The position numbers and the translations under genes are program-made. Below the pieces are notes generated by a model. It ran no database searches and was not told where the DNA came from. It saw only the letters and a list, made by a program, of their open reading frames with translations. A stretch of 64,000 nt of DNA from RGIG3102 sp964369975. GTDB lineage: Bacteria > Bacillota > Clostridia > Oscillospirales > Ruminococcaceae. Positions 1 to 8,675 of this stretch are shown in pieces; positions within the stretch are counted from its first letter, which is position 1; every line of letters begins with the position of its first letter. The stretch is from contig CAYJFZ010000004.1 in the NCBI GenBank assembly GCA_964369975.1, forward strand, positions 62,001 through 126,000. Direction: 5' to 3'.

Positions 1-16
1 GTTTTGTTTTTTATAA

Positions 17-1816
17 TTATTCAGCTGCTAATTTATCATAGTATAATTGTAAATGCTCTGCACTTTTTTCTAAGTCTTGAGAGATAGTATTAGGATTTCC
101 TATGAATGATGAAACTGTTGAATAAGCAGGTGCTACAAGATTATTCTTAACTTCCACGAAAACATTAGGATCTAAAGCATATAATACAGCAAGTCTTAAA
201 TCTTGATCTAAAAGATTTGAATTTTCTCTCATATTGACAGTTAAGAATTCAACTCTTGCAGACGGACCTGTTAAAACTGTGTTTGTTGCTTCTTCTTGTA
301 AAACTTCTAATTTTGTTTCATCAAAGCCTGCTAAGTAATCAAGCTCTCCGCTTCTGTAAGAGTTTAGCATACTATCAGCATCGCTAAAGAATTTAACTTC
401 GATATTATCTATTAATACTTCATCTTCTTGGCTGTTTACCATATAACCAGGGTTTGGAACAAAAGTAACTCCGTAGTCTGTAATTTCTTGTACTACATAA
501 GGGCCTGATGACCATAAATGATTTTCAACATTTTTTATAGCATTGAAATCACCGTAAAGTATATCTGTTGATCTATCATAATTTTCAAGATCAATTTCGC
601 CATTTAAAGCTGTTACTTGTTCCTGGCTTAATATGCTTGCCCCTGTGTGAGTTAGCATATTTAAAATTTGTGGGTATGGCTCTTTTGTAGTTAATTTTAC
701 TACTTGGTATGTGCCATTTGCATTATCTGCTGCTGTTTTATCTTCTGCAAGGCTTGATACTGTTACGCCTGCTTGTGTTTGCAATGAGTCTAAGATACTC
801 TCGCCAGTGTCTGAATCAAGCATATCATTTAATTCGCCCATATCGCTCACTATTTCCATAGTATCAACATAAGTAAATAATGGACTTACTTTATTTGATG
901 GAACGCTATTAGGATCAGCTGCTCTTAAAATAGAGAATATAGCATCTTCACCACCAACACGAACGCCTGTATCTACCGCTTGTCCGTTTTCAACTTTTGC
1001 AAAGTATATATCATCACGAAGTAAGAAGTAGTATTCTTGATTACCTTCTGCTATAGCAAAGCTTAATGAAAGCGCATTATCAACGCTTACTTTATCTTCT
1101 TCATTAAGAGTTACTAAGCGAGTGTTACCATAAGAAGTAGTACCTGCTACTGTTGTATCATTTACTTGAGTTGGGTCTAAGTGAGAGATAACACCGCTGT
1201 TGTTAATACCCATTGTCAAAGTTCTTGTTTGTCTTAATGATTCATCTGCATAGTCATAAGTATTCCAAGGCTGAGAAGATGCAACACGAAGTTTTATGCT
1301 ATCGCCATCTATTACAGTATTATTAAAAACATGTAATGACATTGTTTGGTATAAAGGGATAACATACGCCATTTCGCCTACTAAATATTCTTCTAATGTT
1401 TTATAAGTTTCCATGTATTCCTCAGCTGTTTGAGAAGCTGCTAAAGCTGCAAGCTCATCTATATAAGGATCGCTTAAAGCGCCGTGGTTAACGCTTGAAG
1501 TTGATGTGTATAAACTACTTATAGAATAGTCTGGATTTGCAGTACCTGTTGTCCAGCCACTATATTCTAAATCGAATTCGCCTGTTGTCGCTGTTGTAAT
1601 TCTGTCTGATAAGCTTGGTGAAATTTCTGTATCTACTTCAAAGCCTGCTTTTCTAAGTTGGTCTGCAATAACATTTGCATCCTCTTCGTATCTTGAGTCA
1701 ACTAACAGTCTTAGTGTAACTGGCTCATTCGTTGTTTGTGCTTCCTCGGTGTTTGTGCAAGCTACTAAGCTTAGCGAAAGACACACCGCCAATAAAAGTG
1801 CTACTATTTTTTTCAT
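17..1816 (-). CDS. ABC transporter substrate-binding lipoprotein, family 5, with permuted domain order
   Basis: This 599-aa secreted lipoprotein should capture peptides or similar solutes for an ABC importer. It has a signal peptide with lipobox LVAC (Cys20). Residues about 33-195 match what is normally the C-terminal part of family 5 binding proteins: the strand LRLLVD, the segment FDLEYSGW, then a run ending VIPLYQTMSLHVFNN. Residues about 199-599 then match the normal N-terminal and middle part: TLTMGINN, YYFLLRDDIYF, GEDAIFSI, SSGPYVV, SGELDYLAG and LRLAVLYALD. The protein stops exactly where the chain usually continues into the C-terminal lobe. The halves are therefore in reversed order, as in a circular permutation. 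No permease genes are in view; they may lie to the left of the window. Family assignment is secure; the permutation is my reading of motif order. Confidence 0.85.
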   Translation of the reverse strand: MKKIVALLLAVCLSLSLVACTNTEEAQTTNEPVTLRLLVDSRYEEDANVIADQLRKAGFEVDTEISPSLSDRITTATTGEFDLEYSGWTTGTANPDYSISSLYTSTSSVNHGALSDPYIDELAALAASQTAEEYMETYKTLEEYLVGEMAYVIPLYQTMSLHVFNNTVIDGDSIKLRVASSQPWNTYDYADESLRQTRTLTMGINNSGVISHLDPTQVNDTTVAGTTSYGNTRLVTLNEEDKVSVDNALSLSFAIAEGNQEYYFLLRDDIYFAKVENGQAVDTGVRVGGEDAIFSILRAADPNSVPSNKVSPLFTYVDTMEIVSDMGELNDMLDSDTGESILDSLQTQAGVTVSSLAEDKTAADNANGTYQVVKLTTKEPYPQILNMLTHTGASILSQEQVTALNGEIDLENYDRSTDILYGDFNAIKNVENHLWSSGPYVVQEITDYGVTFVPNPGYMVNSQEDEVLIDNIEVKFFSDADSMLNSYRSGELDYLAGFDETKLEVLQEEATNTVLTGPSARVEFLTVNMRENSNLLDQDLRLAVLYALDPNVFVEVKNNLVAPAYSTVSSFIGNPNTISQDLEKSAEHLQLYYDKLAAE

Positions 1817-2133
1817 TCTAATTTTCTCCTTTAAATCTTTTGCAAACTCTTTTAACTAAAACTTATTTTAACAATCTAAATTTTCTTTTTTATAATTTAA
1901 TTAAAGGCTTTTAGTAGCTTTCAATTTATAATAAAAACTAAAACCGGATTTTATAACTGGGTTAGTTATTGCTTGCTAATTTAAGTTGTAGTTTAACATT
2001 TTATTTAGCTTATAACAATAAAAACATCATCTTGTAATAAATCTTTGTAAAATATCAATAAAATCTTCGATTTTTTATTGTTTTTTTGTTATTTTAACTA
2101 AAACAAGTCTCTTTACAGTCTTTTTTTTGCAAT
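1817..2133. other. AT-rich intergenic region, no gene
   Basis: I see no coding sequence here. It must hold the promoter of the leftward binding-protein gene, whose Shine-Dalgarno (AGGAGAAAA read on the minus strand) lies just before its start. I could not pick a convincing -35/-10 pair. Confidence 0.5.
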
Positions 2134-2187
2134 AAAAAACTGCCAAAAGCTGGGTAACTTCTAAATTACTTTTAAAGCTTTTGACAG
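2134..2187 (-). terminator. Rho-independent terminator of the galE-nucleotidyltransferase operon
   Basis: Arms 2140-2151 (CTGCCAAAAGCT) and 2176-2187 (AGCTTTTGACAG) pair with one G-U wobble. On the minus strand the stem is followed by TTTTTTATT. It sits about 20 bases past the nucleotidyltransferase stop. Confidence 0.75.
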
Positions 2188-2207
2188 TGTTTTACTTTAT
2201 TTTTTAA

Positions 2208-3125
2208 TTATATAATATCGTTTGGATATTTTTTATCTTCGTGCATTTCTTTTAAGGCTTTTATTACTACATCTTTATCTTCTTTGTAAGTAATGCCATA
2301 CCATTTATCCTTGCTTTTTAATACTTTTACCTGTGCTGTGTTATCCTTTATTAATTCAGATACACAAAAAGGCAGGTAGTATTCAGCTTTTAGAGGGTTT
2401 GTTTCTAAGGCTGTTTTTAAAAACTCACTAAAGCCTTTAAAGCTAAGTTGTGCAAACTCCTTGCTAAAGCCCCATAAATTCATAGACACTAAGCTGTTTG
2501 TATCTATATCTTGATAGGTTTTGCCATTATCAGTTGTAAACTTTGCGCCTGCGTTTGTCTTTTGGATATTTTCTCTTTCAACTACTTCTAAAAGAATATC
2601 ATTATTATCAACACTGCACACACCCCTTGAAACATAGCCGTTTTCAGTTAGGGTGTTTTTTAATTCATACGCCACCATACAAAAGGAGAGTTTATCGCCT
2701 TTTTCTTCTTTGCTTAAATAATCATATATAACCCTAAAGGCATCAGGGCCATAGTAATCATCTGCATTGATAACTGCAAAAGGAGAAGCTATAATATCTC
2801 TTACACTGGCTATTGCATGGGCTGTGCCCCAAGGCTTTACTCTGTCTTTTGGCATAGTAAAACCCTCTGGTAAATCATCTGTTTCTTGATAGGCATAAAT
2901 TACATTTATTTTATCTTTAAGCCTTTTGCCAATAGTATTTTTAAATTGTTCTTCTATTGATTTTTTAATTATAAAAACCACAGTTTCAAATCCAGCTTTT
3001 TTAGCATCATAAATTGAGTAATCTATAATTATTTCGCCATTTGGCCCTAAGGGTTCTAACTGCTTTAAGCCGCCAAACCTTGAGCCCATTCCCGCTGCCA
3101 TTACAACTAAAACAGGTTTATTCAT
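2208..3125 (-). CDS. Sugar-phosphate nucleotidyltransferase (NTP transferase family)
   Basis: This 305-aa cytoplasmic enzyme belongs to the nucleotidyl transferase family that joins a sugar 1-phosphate to a nucleotide. The N-terminal signature AAGMGSRFGGLKQLEPLG is the nucleotide-binding loop, and NADDYYG about 110 residues in is the metal-binding region. I chose the ATG at 3125, in front of MNKPVLVV, because AAGGAG lies just upstream. A longer reading frame would run back into galE. The stop of galE is four bases upstream, so the two are co-transcribed. With galE next to it, a role in UDP-sugar supply is likely, but it is not a classical GalU and the sugar is unknown. Confidence 0.8.
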   Translation of the reverse strand: MNKPVLVVMAAGMGSRFGGLKQLEPLGPNGEIIIDYSIYDAKKAGFETVVFIIKKSIEEQFKNTIGKRLKDKINVIYAYQETDDLPEGFTMPKDRVKPWGTAHAIASVRDIIASPFAVINADDYYGPDAFRVIYDYLSKEEKGDKLSFCMVAYELKNTLTENGYVSRGVCSVDNNDILLEVVERENIQKTNAGAKFTTDNGKTYQDIDTNSLVSMNLWGFSKEFAQLSFKGFSEFLKTALETNPLKAEYYLPFCVSELIKDNTAQVKVLKSKDKWYGITYKEDKDVVIKALKEMHEDKKYPNDII

Positions 3126-3129
3126 TTTT

Positions 3130-4149
3130 TTACTCCTTATATCCGTTTGGATTTTTACTTTGCCAATTCCAAGAGTGTTTACACATATCATCTATATTAT
3201 ACTGTGTTTTCCAGCCTAATTCATCTAAGGCTTTTTTACTATTTGCAAAGCAAGAGGCAATATCGCCACTTCTTCTATCTAATATTTTATACTCTAATTT
3301 TACTCCTGAGGCTTTTTCAAAGGCTTTTATAACATCAAGCACACTGTAGCCTATACCTGTTCCTAAGTTATAAATAGCTAAAGAACAATTACTAAACAGC
3401 TTTTTAAGTGCTGCTACATGGCCATTAGCTAAGTCAACTACATGGATGTAGTCTCTAACTCCTGTACCATCATGTGTATCATAATCATCACCGAAAACTC
3501 TAACGAAAGGATGTTTTCCTATTGCTGTTTGAGCAATGTATGGTAAGAGATTATTTGGTATGCCGTTAGGGTCTTCTCCAATTAAGCCAGAAGGGTGGGC
3601 GCCTATTGGATTAAAGTATCTTAAAATTACGCAGTTAAATTCACTATCGGCTTTTGCTATATCCATAAGCATCTGCTCAAGCATAACTTTTGTAAAGCCA
3701 TAAGGATTTGTTGCTGTATCTGCTTTTTGTGTTTCTATTATCGGCACAGTTTCTGGAGAGCCATAAACAGTTGCAGAAGAAGAAAACACAAAGTTTTTAA
3801 CATTTTCTTCCTTCATTACTTTTAAAACGCAAAGAGCACTTTGGATATTATTTTGATAATACTCTAAAGGCTTTTCAACGCTTTCACCAACAGCCTTATA
3901 AGCTGCAAAATGAATAACTGCATCTATCTGTGGATACTTTTTAAAAAGTGCCTTTGTTTTATCATAGTCTGTAACATCACATTCCTCAAAAGTAAAGTGC
4001 TTATTTGTTATTTTATATAATCTATCTAAGACCTTAGGAGATGAATTATAAAAATTATCAGCTATTATAACTTCATACCCTGCCTTATCAAGCTCTACTA
4101 CTGTGTGTGAGCCAATGTAGCCGCAGCCACCTGTTACTAAAATTGCCAT
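3130..4149 (-). CDS. galE: UDP-glucose 4-epimerase
   Basis: GalE interconverts UDP-glucose and UDP-galactose using bound NAD, in the cytoplasm. The 339-aa product is a normal-length extended short-chain dehydrogenase. It shows the Rossmann loop GGCGYIGSH at the N-terminus, the serine segment SSSATVYG and the catalytic YxxxK in NPYGFTK. GALE-type C-terminal motifs NLGTG and RRSGD are present. The start at 4149 (MAILVTGG) is favoured by AGGAAG upstream; an in-frame ATG eight codons earlier lacks a site. It is the first gene of a two-gene leftward operon with the nucleotidyltransferase and is divergent from the lipoprotein gene at 4433. Confidence 0.95.
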   Translation of the reverse strand: MAILVTGGCGYIGSHTVVELDKAGYEVIIADNFYNSSPKVLDRLYKITNKHFTFEECDVTDYDKTKALFKKYPQIDAVIHFAAYKAVGESVEKPLEYYQNNIQSALCVLKVMKEENVKNFVFSSSATVYGSPETVPIIETQKADTATNPYGFTKVMLEQMLMDIAKADSEFNCVILRYFNPIGAHPSGLIGEDPNGIPNNLLPYIAQTAIGKHPFVRVFGDDYDTHDGTGVRDYIHVVDLANGHVAALKKLFSNCSLAIYNLGTGIGYSVLDVIKAFEKASGVKLEYKILDRRSGDIASCFANSKKALDELGWKTQYNIDDMCKHSWNWQSKNPNGYKE

Positions 4150-4347
4150 ATTGTCTTCCTTTCTTTTGTGCAAAATTGATTAATTGTATATATAATTATA
4201 TTATAATAAATATTACTCTATTTATAAATGGATAAAATGACTTTTATAATATAATAACATATTAACATATTTTTTTCAAAATTTGTAATTTTTTATAAAA
4301 TTAACAAACAATTAATTAAAATTTAATTACAATTACATATAAAGTAA

Positions 4348-4376
4348 TTGATTTTAATTTTTTAATATGCTAATAT
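4348..4376 (+). promoter_or_regulatory. Sigma-A promoter of the lipoprotein gene
   Basis: TTGATT (4348-4353), a 17-base spacer and TAATAT (4371-4376) preceded by an extended -10 TGC. The gene starts 57 bases downstream behind GGAGGA. Confidence 0.7.
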
Positions 4377-4432
4377 TATAGTTGCAGTAAAATTGATAAT
4401 TTTATATCGATTAGATGGAGGAATTTTTTATT

Positions 4433-5485
4433 ATGAAAAAATTATTAGCATTATTATTAGTATTAGCCCTTAGCTTTTCTTTAGTAGCTTGCTCTCAAGA
4501 TACACCAGAAGAAGAAACAACTGATGGCGAAGGCACAACAGAACAAACAACTGACGGTGAAGACACAGAAGGCGAAGATATGCCTGAAGGTAAGTACATG
4601 TTAGGCGTTGGTATTTCAACAAGCACTTGGGGAATTCAAGAAGGCATTGATACAGAAGACGGTACAGGCCCTAAAGCTCAAATCGATACAACAGTTGCGG
4701 CTGTTTTATTTGATCCAGAAGGCACTATCGTAAGCGTTGATATTGATGTTGCTCAACAAGCAGTTCAATACGATTCAGAATTCAATGTAACACAAGAAGC
4801 AGACCTAAGAACAAAAATCGAAAAAGGTCCTGACTACGGTATGTTACCAGCAAGTCCAATTGAAAAAGAATATGACGCTCAAATCGAAGCTTTAGAAGCT
4901 TGGTTAGTTGGCAAAACAATTCACGAAGTTTCAGATATGGAACTTGGCGATAACATGGAGCCAACTTCACCTGACTTAACAGCTTCAGTTACTGTTGATG
5001 TTAGCACTTATATAGCAGTTATCCAAGAAGCATACACAAGCGTTGTATTCCTTGATGATATGCCAGCAATGGTAGGTCTTGGTATGGAAGTTAAACCTAC
5101 ATACACAGAAGTAGACACTGGCTCAGATGTAGAAATCTTAACATACATCACAGTAGCAGCATTTGATGCTGATGGCAAAATTATGGCAGCTCTTTTTGAT
5201 GAAGCACAACAAACAGTTATGTTTGATGCTGAAGGTATGTTAGATGGCGAAATCGACTTAAGAACAAAAATGGAAAAAGGCGATGACTACGGTATGTTAC
5301 CAGCAAGCCCAATAGGCGTAGAATTTGATGATCAAATCCTTGCTTTACAAGACTGGGTAGTTGGCAAAACAGCTCAAGAAGCTACTGATTTATCTTCAAC
5401 AGATACAGACTTACACGCAAGCGTAAGCGTATTCTTAGACTACAACATGATGACATTATTAGAAGCATACGAAGATGCTAAATAA
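4433..5485 (+). CDS. Lipoprotein with two tandem copies of an uncharacterised domain
   Basis: This 350-aa protein has a signal peptide ending in the lipobox LVAC and then an acidic Glu/Thr/Gly-rich linker, so it should be anchored on the outer face of the membrane. The body is an internal duplication. Copy 1 (residues about 47-205) and copy 2 (about 210-350) share DYGMLPASPI, the LRTK-EKG stretch before it and a W-VGKT stretch after it. I do not recognise a catalytic motif. Similar clostridial lipoproteins exist, but I know no function for them. The start at 4433 follows GGAGGA. The coding sequence uses a narrow set of codons (many GCA, ACA, GAA), and with its strong promoter this suggests high expression. 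It is monocistronic, with its own terminator. Confidence 0.75.
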   Translation: MKKLLALLLVLALSFSLVACSQDTPEEETTDGEGTTEQTTDGEDTEGEDMPEGKYMLGVGISTSTWGIQEGIDTEDGTGPKAQIDTTVAAVLFDPEGTIVSVDIDVAQQAVQYDSEFNVTQEADLRTKIEKGPDYGMLPASPIEKEYDAQIEALEAWLVGKTIHEVSDMELGDNMEPTSPDLTASVTVDVSTYIAVIQEAYTSVVFLDDMPAMVGLGMEVKPTYTEVDTGSDVEILTYITVAAFDADGKIMAALFDEAQQTVMFDAEGMLDGEIDLRTKMEKGDDYGMLPASPIGVEFDDQILALQDWVVGKTAQEATDLSSTDTDLHASVSVFLDYNMMTLLEAYEDAK

Positions 5486-5511
5486 TATTATTTAATACTT
5501 AGTTTAATTAA

Positions 5512-5541
5512 AAGAGTGATTTTTATAATCACTCTTTTTTT
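5512..5541 (+). terminator. Terminator of the lipoprotein gene
   Basis: AAGAGTGAT (5512-5520) pairs perfectly with ATCACTCTT (5528-5536), followed by a run of T. Confidence 0.85.
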
Positions 5542-5669
5542 AATGCTTTCTTTTACTGCTTTATAAAACACTAAAATTATAGCTTTACTTTTTTATTATC
5601 GCTATTGTTATTAGTCAAAATTTATAATAAGCGTATATTTTTATTTTTATTACCGCAGTGCTTTTTAAG

Positions 5670-5696
5670 TAGCTCATTTTATTTGGGCTATTTTTT
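5670..5696 (+). terminator. Isolated terminator-like hairpin
   Basis: TAGCTCA (5670-5676) and TGGGCTA (5684-5690) pair with one G-U, followed by six T. No gene ends nearby, so it may close a short transcript or be chance. The rest of 5542-5733 holds nothing I recognise. Confidence 0.4.
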
Positions 5697-5733
5697 GATT
5701 TTGTGAAACTTGGATAAAATAGCCAATAATATG

Positions 5734-5762
5734 TATACATCTACATAAAAATATGTTATAAT
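5734..5762 (+). promoter_or_regulatory. Promoter of the HTH-kinase operon
   Basis: TATACA (5734-5739), 17 bases, TATAAT (5757-5762) with extended -10 TGT. A perfect 10-bp palindrome ATGTATACAT (5731-5740) overlaps the -35 and could be an operator. Confidence 0.6.
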
Positions 5763-5793
5763 ATACCATAAGACTTTATATAGGAGGTAATTT

Positions 5794-6909
5794 ATGAATC
5801 CAATTTTTTTAGCTATTTTAGAAGTTGTGTCAAAAGATGATTCTATAAAACCAAAAGAAATTGCCAAAAAATTAGGCCTTGCAAAAAGGGCTGTTACTCG
5901 TGGTATTAAAATTTTAAAAGAATCCGGCTATTTATTACAAGACAAACAAAAATATTATTACGTTACCTTTTTAGGAAAAACCGAGCTTTCAAAATTTGAT
6001 ATGGAAAAAGCCATGGAAGCTATCAAAAATATAAAAAATGCCATAAAAACTATTTGTGAGCATTTAGACACTAAGCCAAAACATATTAAAAATATGCGTC
6101 TTTTAGGCAAAGGTATGACTAACACAAGTTATAAATTTTCAGTTAAGGGCAAAAATTATATTTATAGAGTAGCGGGTGAGGGCAGTGAAATGCTCGTTGA
6201 CAGGTATAGAGAATACAACAACTACCTTGCTATACAAGATAAAAAAATCAGCGAAAAAGTTATTTATCACTCCCCAATAACAGGTATTAAAATCTCAAGA
6301 TTTATTGAGGGCAACCAAGAAATTGATATTTCTAATCAAAAGCATTTAAAAAAGGCGGTAGAAGCTATTCGCCATTTACATAACCTTGATATCCAAAGCC
6401 CGCATTATTTTGATTTTAATATGAGAATAGATTACTATCAAATGATTTGTGATAATGTACAAGTTGAATTTTTAGAAGGGTATGAGGAGAAAAAAGAATT
6501 AATTTTTTATCTTTTAGAAAGAATAAAAACCTTAGAATTCTCTACTTGCTTTTGCCATATTGATTTTGTACCATCTAACTGCTTATTAGTAAAAGATAAG
6601 GTTATTTTAATCGACTGGGAGTATTCAGGCGAGCAAGATCCTTTAGTTGATATAGCGATGTTTTGTATTTCAGCAAACTTTACAAAGGCAAAGGCTGATA
6701 ACTTTTTAAAACTTTACTTAGAAAGAGTACCAACTAAAGAAGAACAATTTCGCTTTTATACATACATAGCTACTGCCGCTTTAATGTGGAGTTTGTGGAG
6801 TGAGTATAAAACAGCCCTTGGCGAAGTGTTTGAGGGGTATACAAGTAGGGTTTATAAAATGTGTGATAAGTACTCACAGCTTGCATATTCACTAAGCAAG
6901 GATTTATAA
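5794..6909 (+). CDS. Winged-helix domain fused to a choline-kinase-like (LicA/APH) phosphotransferase
   Basis: This 371-aa protein has two parts. Residues about 1-65 form a winged helix-turn-helix of the MarR/Rrf2-like kind (KPKEIAKKLGLAKRAVTRGI, then a YYYVTFLG wing). Residues about 100-371 form an aminoglycoside/choline kinase fold. The kinase part keeps the Brenner loop CHIDFVPSN (His-x-Asp with downstream Asn) and the metal-binding IDWEYSGEQDP. It resembles LicA-type choline kinases, which phosphorylate choline for surface decoration, but the acceptor here is unproven. The fusion suggests the protein regulates transcription, perhaps of its own operon, in response to its substrate. It is the first gene of a three-gene operon; the next gene starts 11 bases later. 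Confidence 0.8.
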   Translation: MNPIFLAILEVVSKDDSIKPKEIAKKLGLAKRAVTRGIKILKESGYLLQDKQKYYYVTFLGKTELSKFDMEKAMEAIKNIKNAIKTICEHLDTKPKHIKNMRLLGKGMTNTSYKFSVKGKNYIYRVAGEGSEMLVDRYREYNNYLAIQDKKISEKVIYHSPITGIKISRFIEGNQEIDISNQKHLKKAVEAIRHLHNLDIQSPHYFDFNMRIDYYQMICDNVQVEFLEGYEEKKELIFYLLERIKTLEFSTCFCHIDFVPSNCLLVKDKVILIDWEYSGEQDPLVDIAMFCISANFTKAKADNFLKLYLERVPTKEEQFRFYTYIATAALMWSLWSEYKTALGEVFEGYTSRVYKMCDKYSQLAYSLSKDL

Positions 6910-6919
6910 GGAGGTTTTT

Positions 6920-7561
6920 ATGTTTAATATAGTTAATTTAGAAGAATTTGATAGGATAGAGCATTATAATAGATACTTAAATATTAATTGTAGATACTCT
7001 TTAACTGTCCAATTAGATATAGACAAACTCTATCATATCTGTAAAGATGAAAAATTAAAATTTTATCCGACTTTGTTATGGTTTGTAACAAAGGCTGTAA
7101 ATAAATTTCAGTTTATGCGATACTTCATTGATAAAAATACCGACTTTGGCTATTTTGATAAAATGAATGTTGCCTACACTTTAAAGCCTAAAGACAAAGA
7201 AAATTTTGGCACAGTGTGGACTGAGTATTCAGATGATTTTAAAGAGTTTTACAATAACTACTTAAAAGACATCACCTACTGTGAAGCGGGCTTTGAATTT
7301 AAAGGCAATAAGCCTGACAACTGCTATGATTTTTCTAATTTATTATGGCTTGATTTTACTTCTTTTGATATTAAATTCACTGAAACAGTGCCGTATTTGC
7401 CACCTATAATCACAACAGGTAAAATAAATGCACAAACAGAAAAAGTGAGCATACCTTTTAATATTTCAGTTCATCACAGTGTTTGCGATGGCTACCATTT
7501 AAGTTTATTCTTTGATTACTTAAATGAAATTTTAAATGACTGCCATAAATATTTATTTTAA
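6920..7561 (+). CDS. Chloramphenicol acetyltransferase family protein
   Basis: This 213-aa cytoplasmic enzyme belongs to the trimeric CAT family, which moves acetyl from acetyl-CoA to a hydroxyl group. The signature with the catalytic histidine is present near the C-terminus as HHSVCDGYH, and the serine of the F-x-SF segment is kept in DFTSF. The family segments KFYPTLLWFVTKAVN and WTEYSDDF are also recognisable. The start has an ideal AAGGAGG site. Length is as expected. Chromosomal CAT relatives often act on unknown substrates, and its place between a kinase and a nucleosidase-like gene suggests a housekeeping or small-molecule role. Drug resistance cannot be inferred. Confidence 0.85.
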   Translation: MFNIVNLEEFDRIEHYNRYLNINCRYSLTVQLDIDKLYHICKDEKLKFYPTLLWFVTKAVNKFQFMRYFIDKNTDFGYFDKMNVAYTLKPKDKENFGTVWTEYSDDFKEFYNNYLKDITYCEAGFEFKGNKPDNCYDFSNLLWLDFTSFDIKFTETVPYLPPIITTGKINAQTEKVSIPFNISVHHSVCDGYHLSLFFDYLNEILNDCHKYLF

Positions 7562-7570
7562 GGAGATTTT

Positions 7571-8287
7571 ATGAAGCCTATTTTAATCAGTGGTGCTATG
7601 GATATTGAAGTAGACACTTTAATAAGTAAGCTAAATGCAGAATTTTTAAAAGAAATTAACGGCTATTCTTTTTTTAAAGCCGAGGTTAATGGCTACCCGA
7701 TAATCTTGCAAAAAACTAAAGTCGGTATGATAAACGCCAGCATCTCAACTACCTTAGCTATCTTAGAATTTTCCCCTTGCTTAGTTATAAATCAAGGCTG
7801 TTTTGGGGGCTATTCTAATTTGCATACAAGGGAGATGTTAATAGCAACAAAGACTAAAAACATCACTTTTTTTAGAACAGCAAAAGGCGATGAGCAAAAT
7901 CTTGTTGACTGGCAGTATGTAGGCGCAGATTTACAAAACGAAGAAGGTGGCCTTGATACTTCAAAAGCATTGCAAGATATATTTTTAAGTATCCCTTGCA
8001 GTTTTGCAAATGTTCATAAAGGGATAATAGGCAGTGGCGATGTTTGGAATAGAGAAAAGCATTTTATTAAATTTTTAAACGAGAGCTTAGGGGTTTTAGG
8101 TGAAGATATGGAAAGCCACGCAGTAAATACCGTTTGTAAAAAGTTTGATATTCCTTTTATATCTACTCGCATAGTATCAAATAATGAATTATTAAATGAA
8201 GACTATGATGAACAAACAGTTATTTTATGCCAAGAATACATAATTTCTGCTTTAGATAAACTAATCCTTTTTGCAAAAGACTTATAA
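7571..8287 (+). CDS. MTA/SAH nucleosidase-like (PNP/UDP phosphorylase family) protein
   Basis: This 238-aa protein belongs to the family that cleaves the N-glycosidic bond of methylthioadenosine, S-adenosylhomocysteine or other nucleosides. Family landmarks are the N-terminal GAMDIEVD with its Glu, the ribose-binding DMESHAV with its Glu, and IPFISTRIVSNNE. In MTA/SAH nucleosidase the last motif normally reads RxISD, and its Asp protonates the base. Here that position is Asn, as in some relatives such as futalosine hydrolase and purine nucleoside phosphorylase, so the substrate may not be MTA or SAH. AAGGAG lies before the start. It is the last gene of the kinase-CAT operon and is followed by a strong terminator. 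Confidence 0.75.
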   Translation: MKPILISGAMDIEVDTLISKLNAEFLKEINGYSFFKAEVNGYPIILQKTKVGMINASISTTLAILEFSPCLVINQGCFGGYSNLHTREMLIATKTKNITFFRTAKGDEQNLVDWQYVGADLQNEEGGLDTSKALQDIFLSIPCSFANVHKGIIGSGDVWNREKHFIKFLNESLGVLGEDMESHAVNTVCKKFDIPFISTRIVSNNELLNEDYDEQTVILCQEYIISALDKLILFAKDL

Positions 8288-8295
8288 TTTTAATA

Positions 8296-8325
8296 AAAAA
8301 TCGCTCTTTTAAAAAGGGCGATTTT
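8296..8325 (+). terminator. Terminator of the kinase-CAT-nucleosidase operon
   Basis: AAAAATCGCTCTTTT (8296-8310) pairs with the following AAAAAGGGCGATTTTT, one G-U. Confidence 0.8.
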
Positions 8326-8572
8326 TAATTTTTTCATCTTATAAATTGCTTAAAATTATACTACCTATTCTGAATTTAATAAATTTAGTAATAAGACTAA
8401 AAGTTCTCTAACACTCGCAGTGGAAAAAAGTTTCTTTTGGCAGTTTTTTTAGCTTTAAAATTGATTAAATTTTGCCATTTACTCTAAATAAGAAAAATCT
8501 GACTAAGTAAGATTTAGCTTATTTGATTTTAAAAAAATACAGTAAAATAGGCTTATTTTTCACTTTTTTTAC

Positions 8573-8601
8573 TTGATTTTTCTACACCTGCATAGTATAC
8601 T
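8573..8601 (+). promoter_or_regulatory. Promoter of the flavodoxin gene
   Basis: TTGATT (8573-8578), 17-base spacer, TATACT (8596-8601). The 5' leader is about 68 bases. The rest of the gap (8326-8572) holds no gene or structure I recognise. Confidence 0.65.
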
Positions 8602-8675
8602 TAAATTAATTAGTTATACTTCTATAACTGTTAATCAAAATCTTAACTACACACATTATTTGGAGGAATTTTTTT

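Noticed and set aside
532..540. Isolated TTTTCAACA inside the binding-protein gene as a DnaA site
   Set aside because: Single copies inside coding DNA (also near 20730, 37858 and 44277) are expected by chance in AT-rich DNA.
6920..7561. Acquired chloramphenicol resistance
   Set aside because: Base composition and operon context match the neighbours, there are no mobile elements nearby, and many chromosomal CAT-fold proteins have other substrates.
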